Assembly (NCBI GenBank): GCA_947492905.1
Contig: CANLOL010000001.1
Span: forward strand, 1,900,578 to 1,964,577
Reading direction: 5' to 3'
Length of the DNA stretch: 64,000 nt
Origin: an uncultured Sphingorhabdus sp.
Lineage (GTDB): Bacteria > Pseudomonadota > Alphaproteobacteria > Sphingomonadales > Sphingomonadaceae
In this document: positions 10,286 to 18,191 of the stretch, piece after piece
Numbering within the stretch: the first letter of the stretch is position 1
How the letters are laid out: each line of letters begins with the position of its first letter
Notes under the pieces: generated by a model
Seen by the model: only the letters and a program-made list of their open reading frames with translations
Databases searched by the model: none
Told to the model about the DNA's origin: nothing
Position numbers and translations under genes: made by a program

Positions 10286-10714
10286 ATGACAACAGAAGAT
10301 GCCCAAATAGATGAGCATGATGCGAATGAAGATGCGCACAGCAATATTGAAACAGAAGATTTATCGATAAAAGAGCAAATTTTGCTCTTAATTGCCGCTT
10401 TAAAAGACAGTGTGACGCAAGAATTGGAATATTTCAAAGCGCGCACAGGCTATTCTATCAATATGATAGTAAAAGGAAGTATCTTTTTCTTCATTGCATT
10501 CATGTTTGTTTTGGCAGCATTCATAATAGTTGGTATAGGGTTATTATTAGCATTAAAGTCCATAATGGGGATTATCTGGGCAACAATATTATCCACGGTA
10601 ATATTTCTGACACTATCTTTGATTATGGCTTGGATCGGGAAAAGCTATTTTAGTAAATTATCTTTTCCAGAATTAAATGATGCTAGTTTAATAGCCAATG
10701 ATAGTGACGAATGA
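10286..10714 (+). CDS. Phage-holin-superfamily (YqjE-like) membrane protein
   Basis: 142 residues: an acidic N-terminal cytoplasmic tail (1-35), an amphipathic stretch, and two transmembrane helices at about 62-88 and 92-118. This fits the Phage_holin_3_6/YqjE family, in which a chromosomal membrane protein follows an ElaB/YqjD gene. The E. coli order yqjD-yqjE-yqjK is mirrored here. It is 24 bases behind the H1-like gene and overlaps the next gene by 4 bases (ATGA). Despite the family name there is no phage context. Confidence 0.75.
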   Translation: MTTEDAQIDEHDANEDAHSNIETEDLSIKEQILLLIAALKDSVTQELEYFKARTGYSINMIVKGSIFFFIAFMFVLAAFIIVGIGLLLALKSIMGIIWATILSTVIFLTLSLIMAWIGKSYFSKLSFPELNDASLIANDSDE

Positions 10715-11010
10715 AAAGAGAGAATAAGCCAATGAACAGAGATACAGTGAAATCATCCTTTGTAGAAAAACAATTGGCTCGTCATATTTTGCAGGATAAT
10801 TTGACCCATGCGAAACATAATTTAGCGCCTTCTAATATTGCGCAAAAATGGACCGCTAAACAAAAAGATAAATTGGTCATAGCCAAGGATAAAACAGCGC
10901 AAGTCGCGCGCGATAATGCCCCTGTTATCGGAGTGGGTGTTTTGGCTACCGCTTTATTTTTATGCCGCAAACCGATTGCGAATATGATTAAAAAAAGAAC
11001 CGCAAAATAA
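10711..11010 (+). CDS. Small basic protein with C-terminal membrane helix (YqjK position)
   Basis: 99 residues, start ATG overlapping the preceding stop (ATGA). An internal ATG at 10732 (MNRDTVKSS) is a possible alternative. The protein is Lys/Gln-rich and helical, with one short hydrophobic segment near the end (about 70-87, APVIGVGVLATALFLCRKPI) and a basic tail. I do not recognise a named family. Position third after the YqjD- and YqjE-like genes suggests a YqjK-like partner. Confidence 0.6.
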   Translation: MKRENKPMNRDTVKSSFVEKQLARHILQDNLTHAKHNLAPSNIAQKWTAKQKDKLVIAKDKTAQVARDNAPVIGVGVLATALFLCRKPIANMIKKRTAK

Positions 11011-11038
11011 TATTCAACATTAATTCATTGGAATAATC

Positions 11039-11509
11039 ATGGCTAATAAGCTTCAAAAAGCAAAGCAAAAGACCTCGGAATTATCCGCTAACGCCCGCAA
11101 CAAAGCGCGCAATGCTCTTGATGCTAGTAAATCAGCGGCTGGAAAAACAGTGGAAACATCAAAGCGTATTTCTAGCAATGCAAAAGCGAAAACTGGCGAA
11201 ACTATTGAAACAAGCCCACTTGCGATGGTCGCAGGCGGCATTGCAATAGGGGCGATTGTCGCTGCATTATTGCCAAAATCAGAGCGTGAAAAAAAAGTTT
11301 TAGGCGGAGCAGGACGCAAACTTAATGATACCGCCAAAATTGCCGTGAAAGCAGCGAAAAGTGCTGGTGCTGCTCATATGGTCGATGTTGGTCTCAATAG
11401 CGAGGCTTTGCGCGAACAAGCCAAAGATATTTTCCAAAAGGGCGTTGAAACGGCTAAAACCGCGAGTAAGGCTGCAAAAGACGCCGTAAAAACACCCAAA
11501 GAAGATTGA
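11039..11509 (+). CDS. Ala/Lys-rich single-helix membrane protein
   Basis: 156 residues. Long Ala/Lys/Ser-rich amphipathic helices flank one hydrophobic segment at about residues 72-90 (PLAMVAGGIAIGAIVAALLP). It resembles the DUF883/ElaB-like proteins in composition but has the helix in the middle rather than at the C-terminus. It begins 28 bases after the previous gene and is probably the last gene of the cluster that starts at 9653. Role unknown; a stress-related cell-envelope function is only an inference from the neighbours. Confidence 0.65.
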   Translation: MANKLQKAKQKTSELSANARNKARNALDASKSAAGKTVETSKRISSNAKAKTGETIETSPLAMVAGGIAIGAIVAALLPKSEREKKVLGGAGRKLNDTAKIAVKAAKSAGAAHMVDVGLNSEALREQAKDIFQKGVETAKTASKAAKDAVKTPKED

Positions 11510-11595
11510 TTCTATCGCCTTAATGATATTTTTAAGGACTAGGCAATAATAGATTTTCCTCTTAGATAGATTGAAAATCACATGAGGAATTTGGC

Positions 11596-11832
11596 ATGAG
11601 CAAAACAAAATTACATTTGGTTATGGGCGGCAGAGTAGAAAATCCGCAAAGCCTTGATTTTAACGATCTTGAGAATATTGATTTTGTTGGCGTATTTCCA
11701 AATTATGAAGAAGCCGAAGAAGCTTGGCGTGGGGCTGCTCAGCGCACGGTTGATGATGCAGAAATGAAATATGTGGTGGTGCATCTGCATAGGCTACTTG
11801 AGCCTGATGATTCCAATACGACTGCTCAATAA
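11596..11832 (+). CDS. DUF4170 domain protein
   Basis: 78 residues, ATG preceded by GAGG at 8-base spacing. The sequence KLHLVMGGRVENPQSLDFNDLENIDFVGVFPNYEEAEEAWRGAAQRTVDDAEMKYVV... carries the pattern of DUF4170, a small soluble alphaproteobacterial family of unknown function: a beta strand with LVMGGR, the VGVFPNYEEAEEAWRGAA helix and the VVHLH strand. It sits alone, 86 bases after the preceding gene and ending one base before the convergent rhomboid gene. Confidence 0.85.
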   Translation: MSKTKLHLVMGGRVENPQSLDFNDLENIDFVGVFPNYEEAEEAWRGAAQRTVDDAEMKYVVVHLHRLLEPDDSNTTAQ

Positions 11833-12465
11833 TTAATCTCTATTAAATTTATAATTTAGCAAAGGTCTCGCGAGCAATAGCCCAGCGATAAACCCGCCTA
11901 TATTTGCGTAAAAATATATTGTTATGCCTGTGGTTGATGCAACAAATCCAAGTAGTAGATTCAAAACTATCCAGCCTATTAGCAATTTTATAGGCCATAC
12001 AATATTGGCTGATATTCCCTTCCAAGGTGCTGGTTTTTCTTTTGGAAAATATAGTAAATATACAGCAATAATAGCGGAAACGCCGCCGCTTGCTCCGATG
12101 ATTGGAACGGCGGAATTTGGATCAATAATAAATTCTGCTAAGCAAGCAGCAAATATCCCGACTAAATATATGAAAAACATATAATAGCCTATAACCCCTT
12201 CCACAAAACGGCCCATCAGCAGCAGCATGAGCATGTTCATCAATAGATGCATGAAATTAGCATGGATAAAACTAGCCGTAATCGGCGTCAAAAAAGACGG
12301 TATCCACAGCCCCTCTGGCATAATATCCGTGGAGGTAAAGCGAATTGGAATAAAACCACCCTGTAAAACAGCAATCTCCCAAAAAGTAGGAATTGCCAAT
12401 AGCGCTGCTATCGCAATATTGCTGAGCACTAGAAAATTGGTGATTTTTCCTTTTGGAATTTGCAT
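11833..12465 (-). CDS. Rhomboid-family membrane protein lacking the catalytic His (probable pseudoprotease)
   Basis: 210 residues with about six transmembrane helices. The rhomboid landmarks are present: the H68-x4-H73-x3-N77 pattern in helix 2 (HANFMHLLMN) and the nucleophile motif GASG with S126. In the last helix, where active rhomboids have the second dyad member in the pattern AHIGGFxAG, this protein reads ANIGGFIAG: the position is Asn188 (codon at 11902-11904 reads AAT on the minus strand; CAT would be His). With the His lost, serine protease activity is not expected, similar to iRhoms and other pseudo-rhomboids. No ribosome site stands out. It lies 35 bases downstream of greA on the same strand. 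Confidence 0.88.
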   Translation of the reverse strand: MQIPKGKITNFLVLSNIAIAALLAIPTFWEIAVLQGGFIPIRFTSTDIMPEGLWIPSFLTPITASFIHANFMHLLMNMLMLLLMGRFVEGVIGYYMFFIYLVGIFAACLAEFIIDPNSAVPIIGASGGVSAIIAVYLLYFPKEKPAPWKGISANIVWPIKLLIGWIVLNLLLGFVASTTGITIYFYANIGGFIAGLLLARPLLNYKFNRD

Positions 12466-12500
12466 GATGATTTTAACAGTTCAGCTTATTGCGCTGATGA

Positions 12501-12977
12501 TTAGATAAATTCAATCTTATCGACTAAGAAATATTTATCGCCAGCTGGAACTGTAAATTCAATTTCATCATCAAGATTACGGCCAATAAGCGCTCTGCCC
12601 AAAGGACTTTGATAATTAATCTTACCAGCCTTAACATCAGCTTCGGCTTCACCAACAACTTGATATTTAATCGGTTTATCATCTTCATCAAGCAAAGTAA
12701 CCGTTGCGCCAAAAACAATTTTATCACCCGATAATGTTTTGGGGTCAATGACCTGAGCGCGGCTAATTTTATCTTCTATATCGCTAATCATGGCCTCAAC
12801 TTGGCCTTGGCGTTCCTTAGCAGCATGATATTCTGCATTTTCAGAGAGATCGCCATGCGCGCGCGCTTCTTCGATAGCATCCACAATGATAGGACGCTCT
12901 GCTTTAAAATCGCGAAGCTCTCTCGTTAATTTTTCTAGACCTTCTGCCAACATTGGCATTTTTTCAACGCTCGCCAT
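12501..12977 (-). CDS. greA: Transcription elongation factor GreA
   Basis: 158 residues from the ATG at 12975-12977, with AAGGA 8 bases upstream; the frame continues to 13004 but the first nine codons are not GreA-like. The N-terminal coiled coil with the acidic tip ([21 protein letters not shown], containing the catalytic Asp and Glu) and the C-terminal FKBP-like domain ([32 protein letters not shown]) are complete. GreA induces transcript cleavage by backtracked RNA polymerase. Next to carB on the same strand, a usual alphaproteobacterial arrangement. Confidence 0.96.
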   Translation of the reverse strand: MASVEKMPMLAEGLEKLTRELRDFKAERPIIVDAIEEARAHGDLSENAEYHAAKERQGQVEAMISDIEDKISRAQVIDPKTLSGDKIVFGATVTLLDEDDKPIKYQVVGEAEADVKAGKINYQSPLGRALIGRNLDDEIEFTVPAGDKYFLVDKIEFI

Positions 12978-13062
12978 GAGCCAATTCCTTAAATATAAAG
13001 TCAAAACATGTCTTACTGCTCAAATACATTGAACAGCCGCAGGATAAAATTGTTAAGAAGAT

Positions 13063-16000
13063 TTAGTCTGCCTTACTATAATAGTCTTGAAGGCTGCGAA
13101 CTTCAAGTACCTCATTTTTAAGAGCCTCAATAGCCTCTATTACAGCCACACTAGCGGTTGCAGTGGTATAATAGGGTATCCTGCTATTTAGTGATGAAGC
13201 GCGAATAGGTTGCGAATCTTTCAACGATTGCCAGCCTTCGGTAGTGTTAAAGACCAAATCAACCTGATTATCTTTAATCTTATCGACAATATGCGGCCTG
13301 CCTTGCGCCACTTTATTGACTATATCGACTTCTAGGCCATGATCTAACATATATTGTGCCGTGCCGCCGGTGGCGACAATTTTAAAGCCTAAATCAATAG
13401 CTTTCCTAATCCCCGGAAGAATTATTTCTTTATCGCTATCTTTTACAGAGACAAAAATTGTGCCCGCCATTGGCAATTTATTGCCCGCACCTAGCTGTGA
13501 CTTAGCAAAAGCCTTGGCAAATCCAGTGTCAATTCCCATAACTTCGCCCGTTGATTTCATTTCAGGCGACAGCACAGGGTCAATTCCTGGGAAACGCGCA
13601 AATGGGAATACCGCTTCTTTGACGGCTATATGGTCAATATCCAAATCAATCGAAGGCAGATTTGCTAATTTCTCTCCTGCCATAACGCGCGATGCGATTT
13701 TGGCTATGGGCGCACCAATTGCTTTGGCAACAAATGGCACTGTGCGCGATGCTCTAGGATTGACCTCGATAAGATAGACTTCGCCATTTTTCACAGCAAA
13801 TTGCACATTCATTAAGCCGCGCACTTTAAGGCCAACCGCCAATGCAACAGTTTGACGCTTAATCTCTTCGATAATATCATCAGAGAGGCTATGCGGCGGT
13901 ATCGTACAAGCACTATCGCCGCTATGCACGCCCGCCTCTTCAATATGTTGCAGCACGCCTGCGACAATCACATCATCACCATCGGCAATGGCATCAACAT
14001 CAACTTCTGTAGCATCGCGTAAATATTGATCGATTAAAACTGGGCTATCGCCAGATACTTGTACAGCAGTTGCGATATAATCATCTAATTGCTCTGGCCC
14101 ATCAACAATTTCCATCGCGCGCCCACCCAATACATAGGAAGGCCGTATCAAAACCGGATATCCAATATCATTGGCCACTTTAATGGCTTCTTCGCGGCTG
14201 CGCGCTATCCCATTATTGGGTTGTAATAAATTCAAACCATTGACCAAAGCCGCAAAACGCTCTCTATCCTCGGCCAAATCAATCGCATCGGGTGAAGTTC
14301 CCAAGATGGGGATACCTGCATTGGCAAGGCCTTGCGCTAATTTCAGCGGAGTTTGACCGCCAAATTGCACGATAACGCCTTCTAAAGTGCCGTTGCTTTT
14401 TTCTACATGCAATATTTCAAGCACATCTTCATTAGTGAGCGGTTCAAAATAAAGCCTATCGGATGTATCATAATCGGTGGAAACAGTCTCTGGATTACAG
14501 TTGACCATGATGGTCTCAAACCCTGCATCCGCAAGAGCAAAACAAGCATGACAACAGCAATAGTCAAATTCAATGCCTTGCCCGATGCGGTTCGGGCCAC
14601 CGCCTAAAATAACGATTTTTTTGCGTTCCGTGGGCTGAGCTTCGCATTCCGCTTCACCAAAGCTCGGTGCTTCATAAGTTGAATACATATAGGGCGTTAT
14701 CGCTTCAAATTCAGCAGCGCACGTATCTATGCGTTTGTAAACAGGAAGCACGCCATGTTTATGCCGCAGCGCGCGCACTTCTTCCTCTGATGTTGCGCCC
14801 GCCATAGCCGATAATGCTTCTTTGATAAGGCCACCGCCGGCAGCAATGCTGCGCCCTGCACCGCCCGCTACATGCACCGAGTCTATGGCGAGTTTAGCCA
14901 GACGACTATCGGAGAAACCCATTGATTTTAATTTGCGCAATCCTATTGCATCAACGGGCAAACCATTTTTGGTGATTTCTATTTCAGCATCAATAATCCC
15001 GCGAATTTGGCGGATGAACCAAGGTTCAAATTGCGTAACAGCGATTATTTCCTCATTGGTCAAACCTTCGCGCATGGCTTGGGCAATGACCAAAACTCTA
15101 TCGGGGGTTTGCTTTGCCAATTCTGAATTAATGGCATCACGGCTCGCACCCTCAAGCGCGATAAAACGATTAAACCCATCAAGCCCCGTTTCAAGCCCGC
15201 GCAATGCTTTTTGCATCGATTCTTGGAAATTACGGCCAATCGCCATAACCTCACCCACAGATTTCATCGCCGTGGATAATGATGGTTCAGCGCCTTTAAA
15301 TTTCTCAAAAGCAAAGCGCGGAATTTTGGTAACCACATAATCAATCGTTGGTTCAAATGATGCTGGCGTTGCGCCCGTAATATCATTGGTAATTTCATCG
15401 AGCGTATAACCAACCGCAAGCTTTGCCGCCACTTTCGCAATTGGAAAGCCCGTTGCTTTGGATGCCAAAGCCGATGAGCGCGATACGCGCGGGTTCATCT
15501 CTATCACCACCATACGGCCATCTTTGGGATTTACGCCAAATTGTACGTTTGAACCGCCAGTTTCCACGCCAATTTCGCGCAGCACTGCAAGGCTCGCATT
15601 GCGCATGATTTGATATTCTTTGTCCGTCAGTGTCAGCGCCGGCGCCACAGTGATACTATCGCCGGTATGCACGCCCATAGGATCTACATTTTCAATCGAA
15701 CAGATGATGATGCAATTATCGGCGCTATCGCGCACAACTTCCATCTCATATTCTTTCCAACCTATGAGCGATTCATCAATCAGCACCTCATTGGTCGGCG
15801 ATGCTTCCAAAGATGTATTCACATAATGGATAAATTCTTCGCGGTTATAAGCAACACCGCCGCCCGTGCCGCCCATAGTAAAGCTAGGCCGCATAATGGC
15901 GGGCAGACCAATATCATCAAGAATCTCAAGCGCTTGTTCGAGCGTATGTGCGATTTCACTACGCGGGCTTTCTAGGCCGATTTTGTCCATCGCAGCCTTA

Positions 16001-16395
16001 AATTTTTCGCGATCCTCTGCTTTGTCAATGGCTTCTGCATCTGCGCCAATCATTTTGACGCCATATTTATCAAGTACGCCCATTTTATTAAGCGATAGAG
16101 CAGTATTAAGCGCGGTTTGCCCACCCATAGTCGGCAGCACGGCATCGGGACGTTCCTTGGCAATAATCTTTTCGACAATTTCCGGCGTGATAGGCTCGAC
16201 ATAGGTCGCATCCGCCATATCAGGATCGGTCATAATCGTCGCAGGATTGCTATTGACGAGGATGATGCGATACCCCTCCTCTTTCAAGGCTTTACAGGCC
16301 TGCGTCCCACTATAATCAAACTCACAAGCTTGACCGATAATAATCGGCCCTGCGCCAATGATAAGGATGGATTTTATGTCAGTATTTTTGGGCAT
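13063..16395 (-). CDS. carB: Carbamoyl-phosphate synthase large subunit
   Basis: 1110 residues, the expected full length, with GGAG 8 bases upstream of the ATG. Two homologous ATP-grasp halves are readable: the first from [23 protein letters not shown], the second from [24 protein letters not shown], each with the carboxyphosphate or carbamate site ([20 protein letters not shown]) and a [38 protein letters not shown] motif. The C-terminal allosteric MGS-like domain ([18 protein letters not shown]) is present. With CarA it makes carbamoyl phosphate for pyrimidines and arginine. Unusually, carA is 1.8 kb away, and the first 21 bp of this gene recur three times in between. Confidence 0.97.
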   Translation of the reverse strand: MPKNTDIKSILIIGAGPIIIGQACEFDYSGTQACKALKEEGYRIILVNSNPATIMTDPDMADATYVEPITPEIVEKIIAKERPDAVLPTMGGQTALNTALSLNKMGVLDKYGVKMIGADAEAIDKAEDREKFKAAMDKIGLESPRSEIAHTLEQALEILDDIGLPAIMRPSFTMGGTGGGVAYNREEFIHYVNTSLEASPTNEVLIDESLIGWKEYEMEVVRDSADNCIIICSIENVDPMGVHTGDSITVAPALTLTDKEYQIMRNASLAVLREIGVETGGSNVQFGVNPKDGRMVVIEMNPRVSRSSALASKATGFPIAKVAAKLAVGYTLDEITNDITGATPASFEPTIDYVVTKIPRFAFEKFKGAEPSLSTAMKSVGEVMAIGRNFQESMQKALRGLETGLDGFNRFIALEGASRDAINSELAKQTPDRVLVIAQAMREGLTNEEIIAVTQFEPWFIRQIRGIIDAEIEITKNGLPVDAIGLRKLKSMGFSDSRLAKLAIDSVHVAGGAGRSIAAGGGLIKEALSAMAGATSEEEVRALRHKHGVLPVYKRIDTCAAEFEAITPYMYSTYEAPSFGEAECEAQPTERKKIVILGGGPNRIGQGIEFDYCCCHACFALADAGFETIMVNCNPETVSTDYDTSDRLYFEPLTNEDVLEILHVEKSNGTLEGVIVQFGGQTPLKLAQGLANAGIPILGTSPDAIDLAEDRERFAALVNGLNLLQPNNGIARSREEAIKVANDIGYPVLIRPSYVLGGRAMEIVDGPEQLDDYIATAVQVSGDSPVLIDQYLRDATEVDVDAIADGDDVIVAGVLQHIEEAGVHSGDSACTIPPHSLSDDIIEEIKRQTVALAVGLKVRGLMNVQFAVKNGEVYLIEVNPRASRTVPFVAKAIGAPIAKIASRVMAGEKLANLPSIDLDIDHIAVKEAVFPFARFPGIDPVLSPEMKSTGEVMGIDTGFAKAFAKSQLGAGNKLPMAGTIFVSVKDSDKEIILPGIRKAIDLGFKIVATGGTAQYMLDHGLEVDIVNKVAQGRPHIVDKIKDNQVDLVFNTTEGWQSLKDSQPIRASSLNSRIPYYTTATASVAVIEAIEALKNEVLEVRSLQDYYSKAD

Positions 16396-16476
16396 TTGTT
16401 AACTCCGAAGCCCTCTGTTAAGAGAGTTGAGTGAGGATGAGAGATTGATAAAAGGCTTACCAGCACAGAGCGCGTT

Positions 16477-16791
16477 TTGCGTAAAAATATGACCGATGCT
16501 GAAAAAATCTTGTGGAAACATTTGCGCGCGCGGCAATTGGATAATATCAAATTTGTTCGGCAATTTCCTATTGGTAATGCGGTTGCTGATTTTTCCAGTC
16601 GCAGCGCTAAATTGGTCATTGAATTGGATGGTAGCCAACATGCTGATAATGCGGCTGATATTAAACGAACCGCGATGATTAACGTGCATGGCTATCATGT
16701 CATTCGCTTTGGGAATAATGATGTTCTGAATAATATCGAAGGCGTTATTGAAACGATCCAAGCAGAATTGCGCAATATTAGAGACGAATAA
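16477..16791 (+). CDS. DUF559 (VSR/PD-(D/E)xK nuclease-like) protein, 5' end uncertain
   Basis: 105 codons from TTG at 16477, or 101 from ATG 16489 (MTDAEKILWKHLR). Family-like sequence (ERVLRKNMTDAE) already begins upstream of both, back to an in-frame TGA at 16438, with no ATG or GTG; the original start seems to be lost or an unusual codon is used. Core motifs are intact: KFVRQFPIGNAVADF and LVIELDGSQH (the D...ExDG pattern of the restriction-endonuclease-like fold) and GYHVIRFGNNDVLNNIEGVIETI. DUF559 proteins are small orphan nuclease-like proteins scattered in bacterial genomes. Here it lies antisense between carA and carB, next to GC-rich palindromes. Confidence 0.75.
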   Translation: MRKNMTDAEKILWKHLRARQLDNIKFVRQFPIGNAVADFSSRSAKLVIELDGSQHADNAADIKRTAMINVHGYHVIRFGNNDVLNNIEGVIETIQAELRNIRDE

Positions 16792-16857
16792 TAAGCTCTT
16801 ATTCCTTCGCCCTTGAGAGAGAATATCTGATGGGAAGAGTGAATTCACCTCTTCAAT

Positions 16858-16877
16858 CTTCTCCCTTGAGGGAGAAG
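16858..16877. repeat. Palindromic repeat CTTCTCCCT..AGGGAGAAG
   Basis: A perfect 9-bp stem (16858-16866 with 16869-16877) and a 2-base gap, downstream of the DUF559 gene. A degenerate relative, CGCCCTTGAGAGAGAAT, lies at about 16809-16825. It resembles the widespread CTCTCCC/GGGAGAG REP-like elements often seen near DUF559 genes. Confidence 0.55.
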
Positions 16878-16977
16878 GATATGTAATCTTGCCAGCTTGC
16901 TGGTTAGATGAAGTTGGATGAGGGCGAACAACCACCAATCTATTATTATCAATAATCAAAGTGCCCCCTCACCCCAA

Positions 16978-17000
16978 CCCTCTCCCCCACAGGGAGAGGG
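16978..17000. repeat. REP-like palindrome CCCTCTCCC..GGGAGAGGG
   Basis: A perfect 9-bp stem (16978-16986 with 16992-17000) and a 5-base loop, preceded by CCCCTCACCCCAA. This is the recognisable core of a family of short palindromes dispersed in many proteobacterial genomes. It directly abuts the carB-start repeat copy at 17022-17042. Confidence 0.65.
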
Positions 17001-17021
17001 AGTGACGCAATGTGCCAAATC

Positions 17022-17042
17022 TATGTCAGTATTTTTGGGCAT
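17022..17042 (-). repeat. carB 5'-end repeat, copy B
   Basis: Identical over 21 bp to codons 1-7 of carB (ATG through ATA). Its ATG overlaps the TAA stop of the gene at 17042-17599 (TAATG), the same junction form as after carA. Reading on from this ATG gives a 28-codon frame (MPKNTDIDLAHCVTPSP...) that runs into the palindrome and stops at 16956; it looks like a by-product rather than a gene. Confidence 0.85.
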
Positions 17043-17599
17043 TATTTTATCTTTTTCGAATAATTTACACACATGCCAAGGTGGCCTTTATGAAGTGCTA
17101 GGCATCTATTATTTAGATTAGAAAATATATTATGAGAGTTTTTTGTAAAAGTTTCAAAAGACTCAACAAATTCGGTATAACCTTCTGTCCATTCCGTTTT
17201 TAATAATCTTATTTTATTATCGTCTATGCCGCATTCATATAAGGCTGATTTAATTCTTTCAGAAATCAAATCATGTGATTTTTTTGGATTATCAATATAA
17301 AAGTAATCCACAGGTTTAATAAAACCTGCACATTCACCATTGTTAGAATAATATGAGGTACGAAGCTTAATTCCATCATCGTTTATATTAATATTTGTAA
17401 TGTTCTGTGTATCATTCCAATGAAGAATTACATCAGTCCCAGACTTTGCTTGATGGAACGGCCTATTTTCTGTCCACTCCCATTTAATTACAGAAACCGA
17501 AAAATTACCATTAAATTCTTCTTTCAAGGTTTCGGTTTTTGGTGATTGATATGTATTCAGCATCAAAAATAGTAATAAAGTTGAAGAAACAATATTCAT
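17042..17599 (-). CDS. Uncharacterised secreted protein in the carA-carB gap
   Basis: 185 residues. A hydrophobic N-terminus (MNIVSSTLLLFLMLNTYQS) looks like a signal peptide, followed by a polar, Trp- and Asn-containing domain with three Cys in the mature region and a basic C-terminal tail. I recognise no family. The start ATG overlaps the stop of the 31-codon frame made by repeat copy C (ATGA), and its own stop overlaps repeat copy B (TAATG), so it sits exactly inside one repeat-bounded unit. Visibly AT-rich codons (many AAT, ATT, TTA) differ from the flanking car genes, which fits recent acquisition. Confidence 0.7.
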   Translation of the reverse strand: MNIVSSTLLLFLMLNTYQSPKTETLKEEFNGNFSVSVIKWEWTENRPFHQAKSGTDVILHWNDTQNITNININDDGIKLRTSYYSNNGECAGFIKPVDYFYIDNPKKSHDLISERIKSALYECGIDDNKIRLLKTEWTEGYTEFVESFETFTKNSHNIFSNLNNRCLALHKGHLGMCVNYSKKIK

Positions 17600-17691
17600 A
17601 GCAAACCACCCCTTTGCGCGTATCCCAATTGCAATGACATCAGCATAGCGCCGATGATAAGGATGAATTTTATATCAGTATTTTTGGGCAT
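17596..17691 (-). CDS. 31-codon frame created by a diverged carB 5' duplication
   Basis: Starts at repeat copy C and reads [20 protein letters not shown]..., with TGA overlapping the ATG of the next gene. The first 44 nucleotides match carB with three differences (all C/T), then similarity fades. The product would be a carB N-terminus turned into a signal-peptide-like sequence (hydrophobic stretch followed by GYAQ). It may be only a translational relay to the gene at 17599, or a dead duplication. Coding status is uncertain. Confidence 0.35.
   Translation of the reverse strand: MPKNTDIKFILIIGAMLMSLQLGYAQRGGLL
17648..17691 (-). repeat. carB 5'-end repeat, copy C (extended, 44 nt)
   Basis: 41 of 44 positions equal the start of carB (16352-16395). 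The three mismatches are C/T differences at positions 18, 26 and 39 of the repeat, so this is the oldest-looking or most drifted copy and the longest. It lies 18 bp beyond the stop of the lipoprotein gene at 17709. Confidence 0.8.
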
Positions 17692-17708
17692 TATTTTTAT
17701 TCTTCATC

Positions 17709-18191
17709 CTAACGCTTTGAATTATCATTATTTTCAATAAAATACCTTAAATTTATCAAATTCACATTATCACTTATATTATCACAACCTATTGTAATAA
17801 CTTCATATAATGAGTTTTCTGGTAAACTTATTTTATATGCTTTTAGTTTTTCGGAAGCAAAATAGGTAGCTTCTCCTTCATCTAATTTTTCATTTAAGAA
17901 ATTAGACCTAATTGAATCAGAATTAGAATTAGTTAGTGTTGTGCGGTCAGGTTTTTTCCAAGCATTATAGCCATTTTCTTCTATTTGATTCTGCAATTCT
18001 GATGATAATCTACTTACATCATAAGTTAATTCGCTTGTTACTCTTGCTGACTTGAGAAATGCATCATGTGCCCCTCCTTTATATCGTTCTTTACAGCTTT
18101 TTTGAGTTTGAGCTTCACATCCAGATAATAATAAAGTTACAGCTATAAAAGCTATTGGAACAAAAAGTCTTATGTCAGTATTTTTGGGCAT
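17709..18191 (-). CDS. Lipoprotein with an N-terminus captured from carB
   Basis: 160 residues. Residues 1-7 (MPKNTDI) are identical to the N-terminus of CarB and are encoded by repeat copy D. They are followed by a hydrophobic core and a lipobox, RLFVPIAFIAVTLLLSGC, with Cys25 the predicted lipidation site. The mature part (EAQTQKSCKERYKGGAHDAFLK...) has one pair of further Cys and is Ser/Asn-rich; no family recognised. The start codon overlaps the carA stop by one base (TAATG), so translation is coupled to carA. AT-rich codon use unlike carA and carB. Confidence 0.72.
   Translation of the reverse strand: MPKNTDIRLFVPIAFIAVTLLLSGCEAQTQKSCKERYKGGAHDAFLKSARVTSELTYDVSRLSSELQNQIEENGYNAWKKPDRTTLTNSNSDSIRSNFLNEKLDEGEATYFASEKLKAYKISLPENSLYEVITIGCDNISDNVNLINLRYFIENNDNSKR
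18171..18191 (-). repeat. carB 5'-end repeat, copy D (at the carA stop)
   Basis: 21 bp identical to codons 1-7 of carB. The ATG overlaps the carA stop as TAATG, which is the expected form of an undisturbed carA-carB overlap. The true carB at 16395 instead has a different upstream sequence (GGAGTTAACAA), so this copy probably marks the original junction. Confidence 0.85.

Larger units (their letters stand above)
16375..18191 (-). repeat. Cassette-like array between carB and carA bounded by copies of the carB 5' end
   Basis: The first 21 bp of carB (on the minus strand beginning ATGCCCAAAAATACTGACAT) occur at 16375-16395 (carB itself), 17022-17042, 17671-17691 (with one C-to-T change) and 18171-18191. 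All are in the same orientation. The distances between copies are 647, 649 and 500 bp, and each interval holds one accessory gene: DUF559 (antisense), a secreted protein, and a lipoprotein. The outermost copy follows the carA stop as TAATG, as an ancestral carA-carB junction would. The structure looks like serial insertion of single-gene units at the carB start, each rebuilding the start. No integrase or transposase is seen. Confidence 0.8.

Noticed and set aside
10286-11010. Prophage remnant because of the holin family match
   Set aside because: The YqjE-like proteins are chromosomal; no lysin, structural or integrase gene is near.
14822-15340. 172-codon and other plus-strand frames opposite carB
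   Set aside because: Shadows of a complete carB; no ribosome sites or domains.
16399-16959. 186-codon minus-strand open frame in the carA-carB gap
   Set aside because: It runs opposite the DUF559 gene, whose motifs are intact, and through the palindromes; no recognisable domain or start signal.
16375-18191. CRISPR array or integron
   Set aside because: Repeats are 500-650 bp apart, derive from the carB coding start, and there is no cas gene, intI or attC-like imperfect palindrome.
17042-18191. Toxin-antitoxin pair for the two small accessory genes
   Set aside because: Both proteins have export signals and no toxin or antitoxin motif; the pairing would rest only on size.
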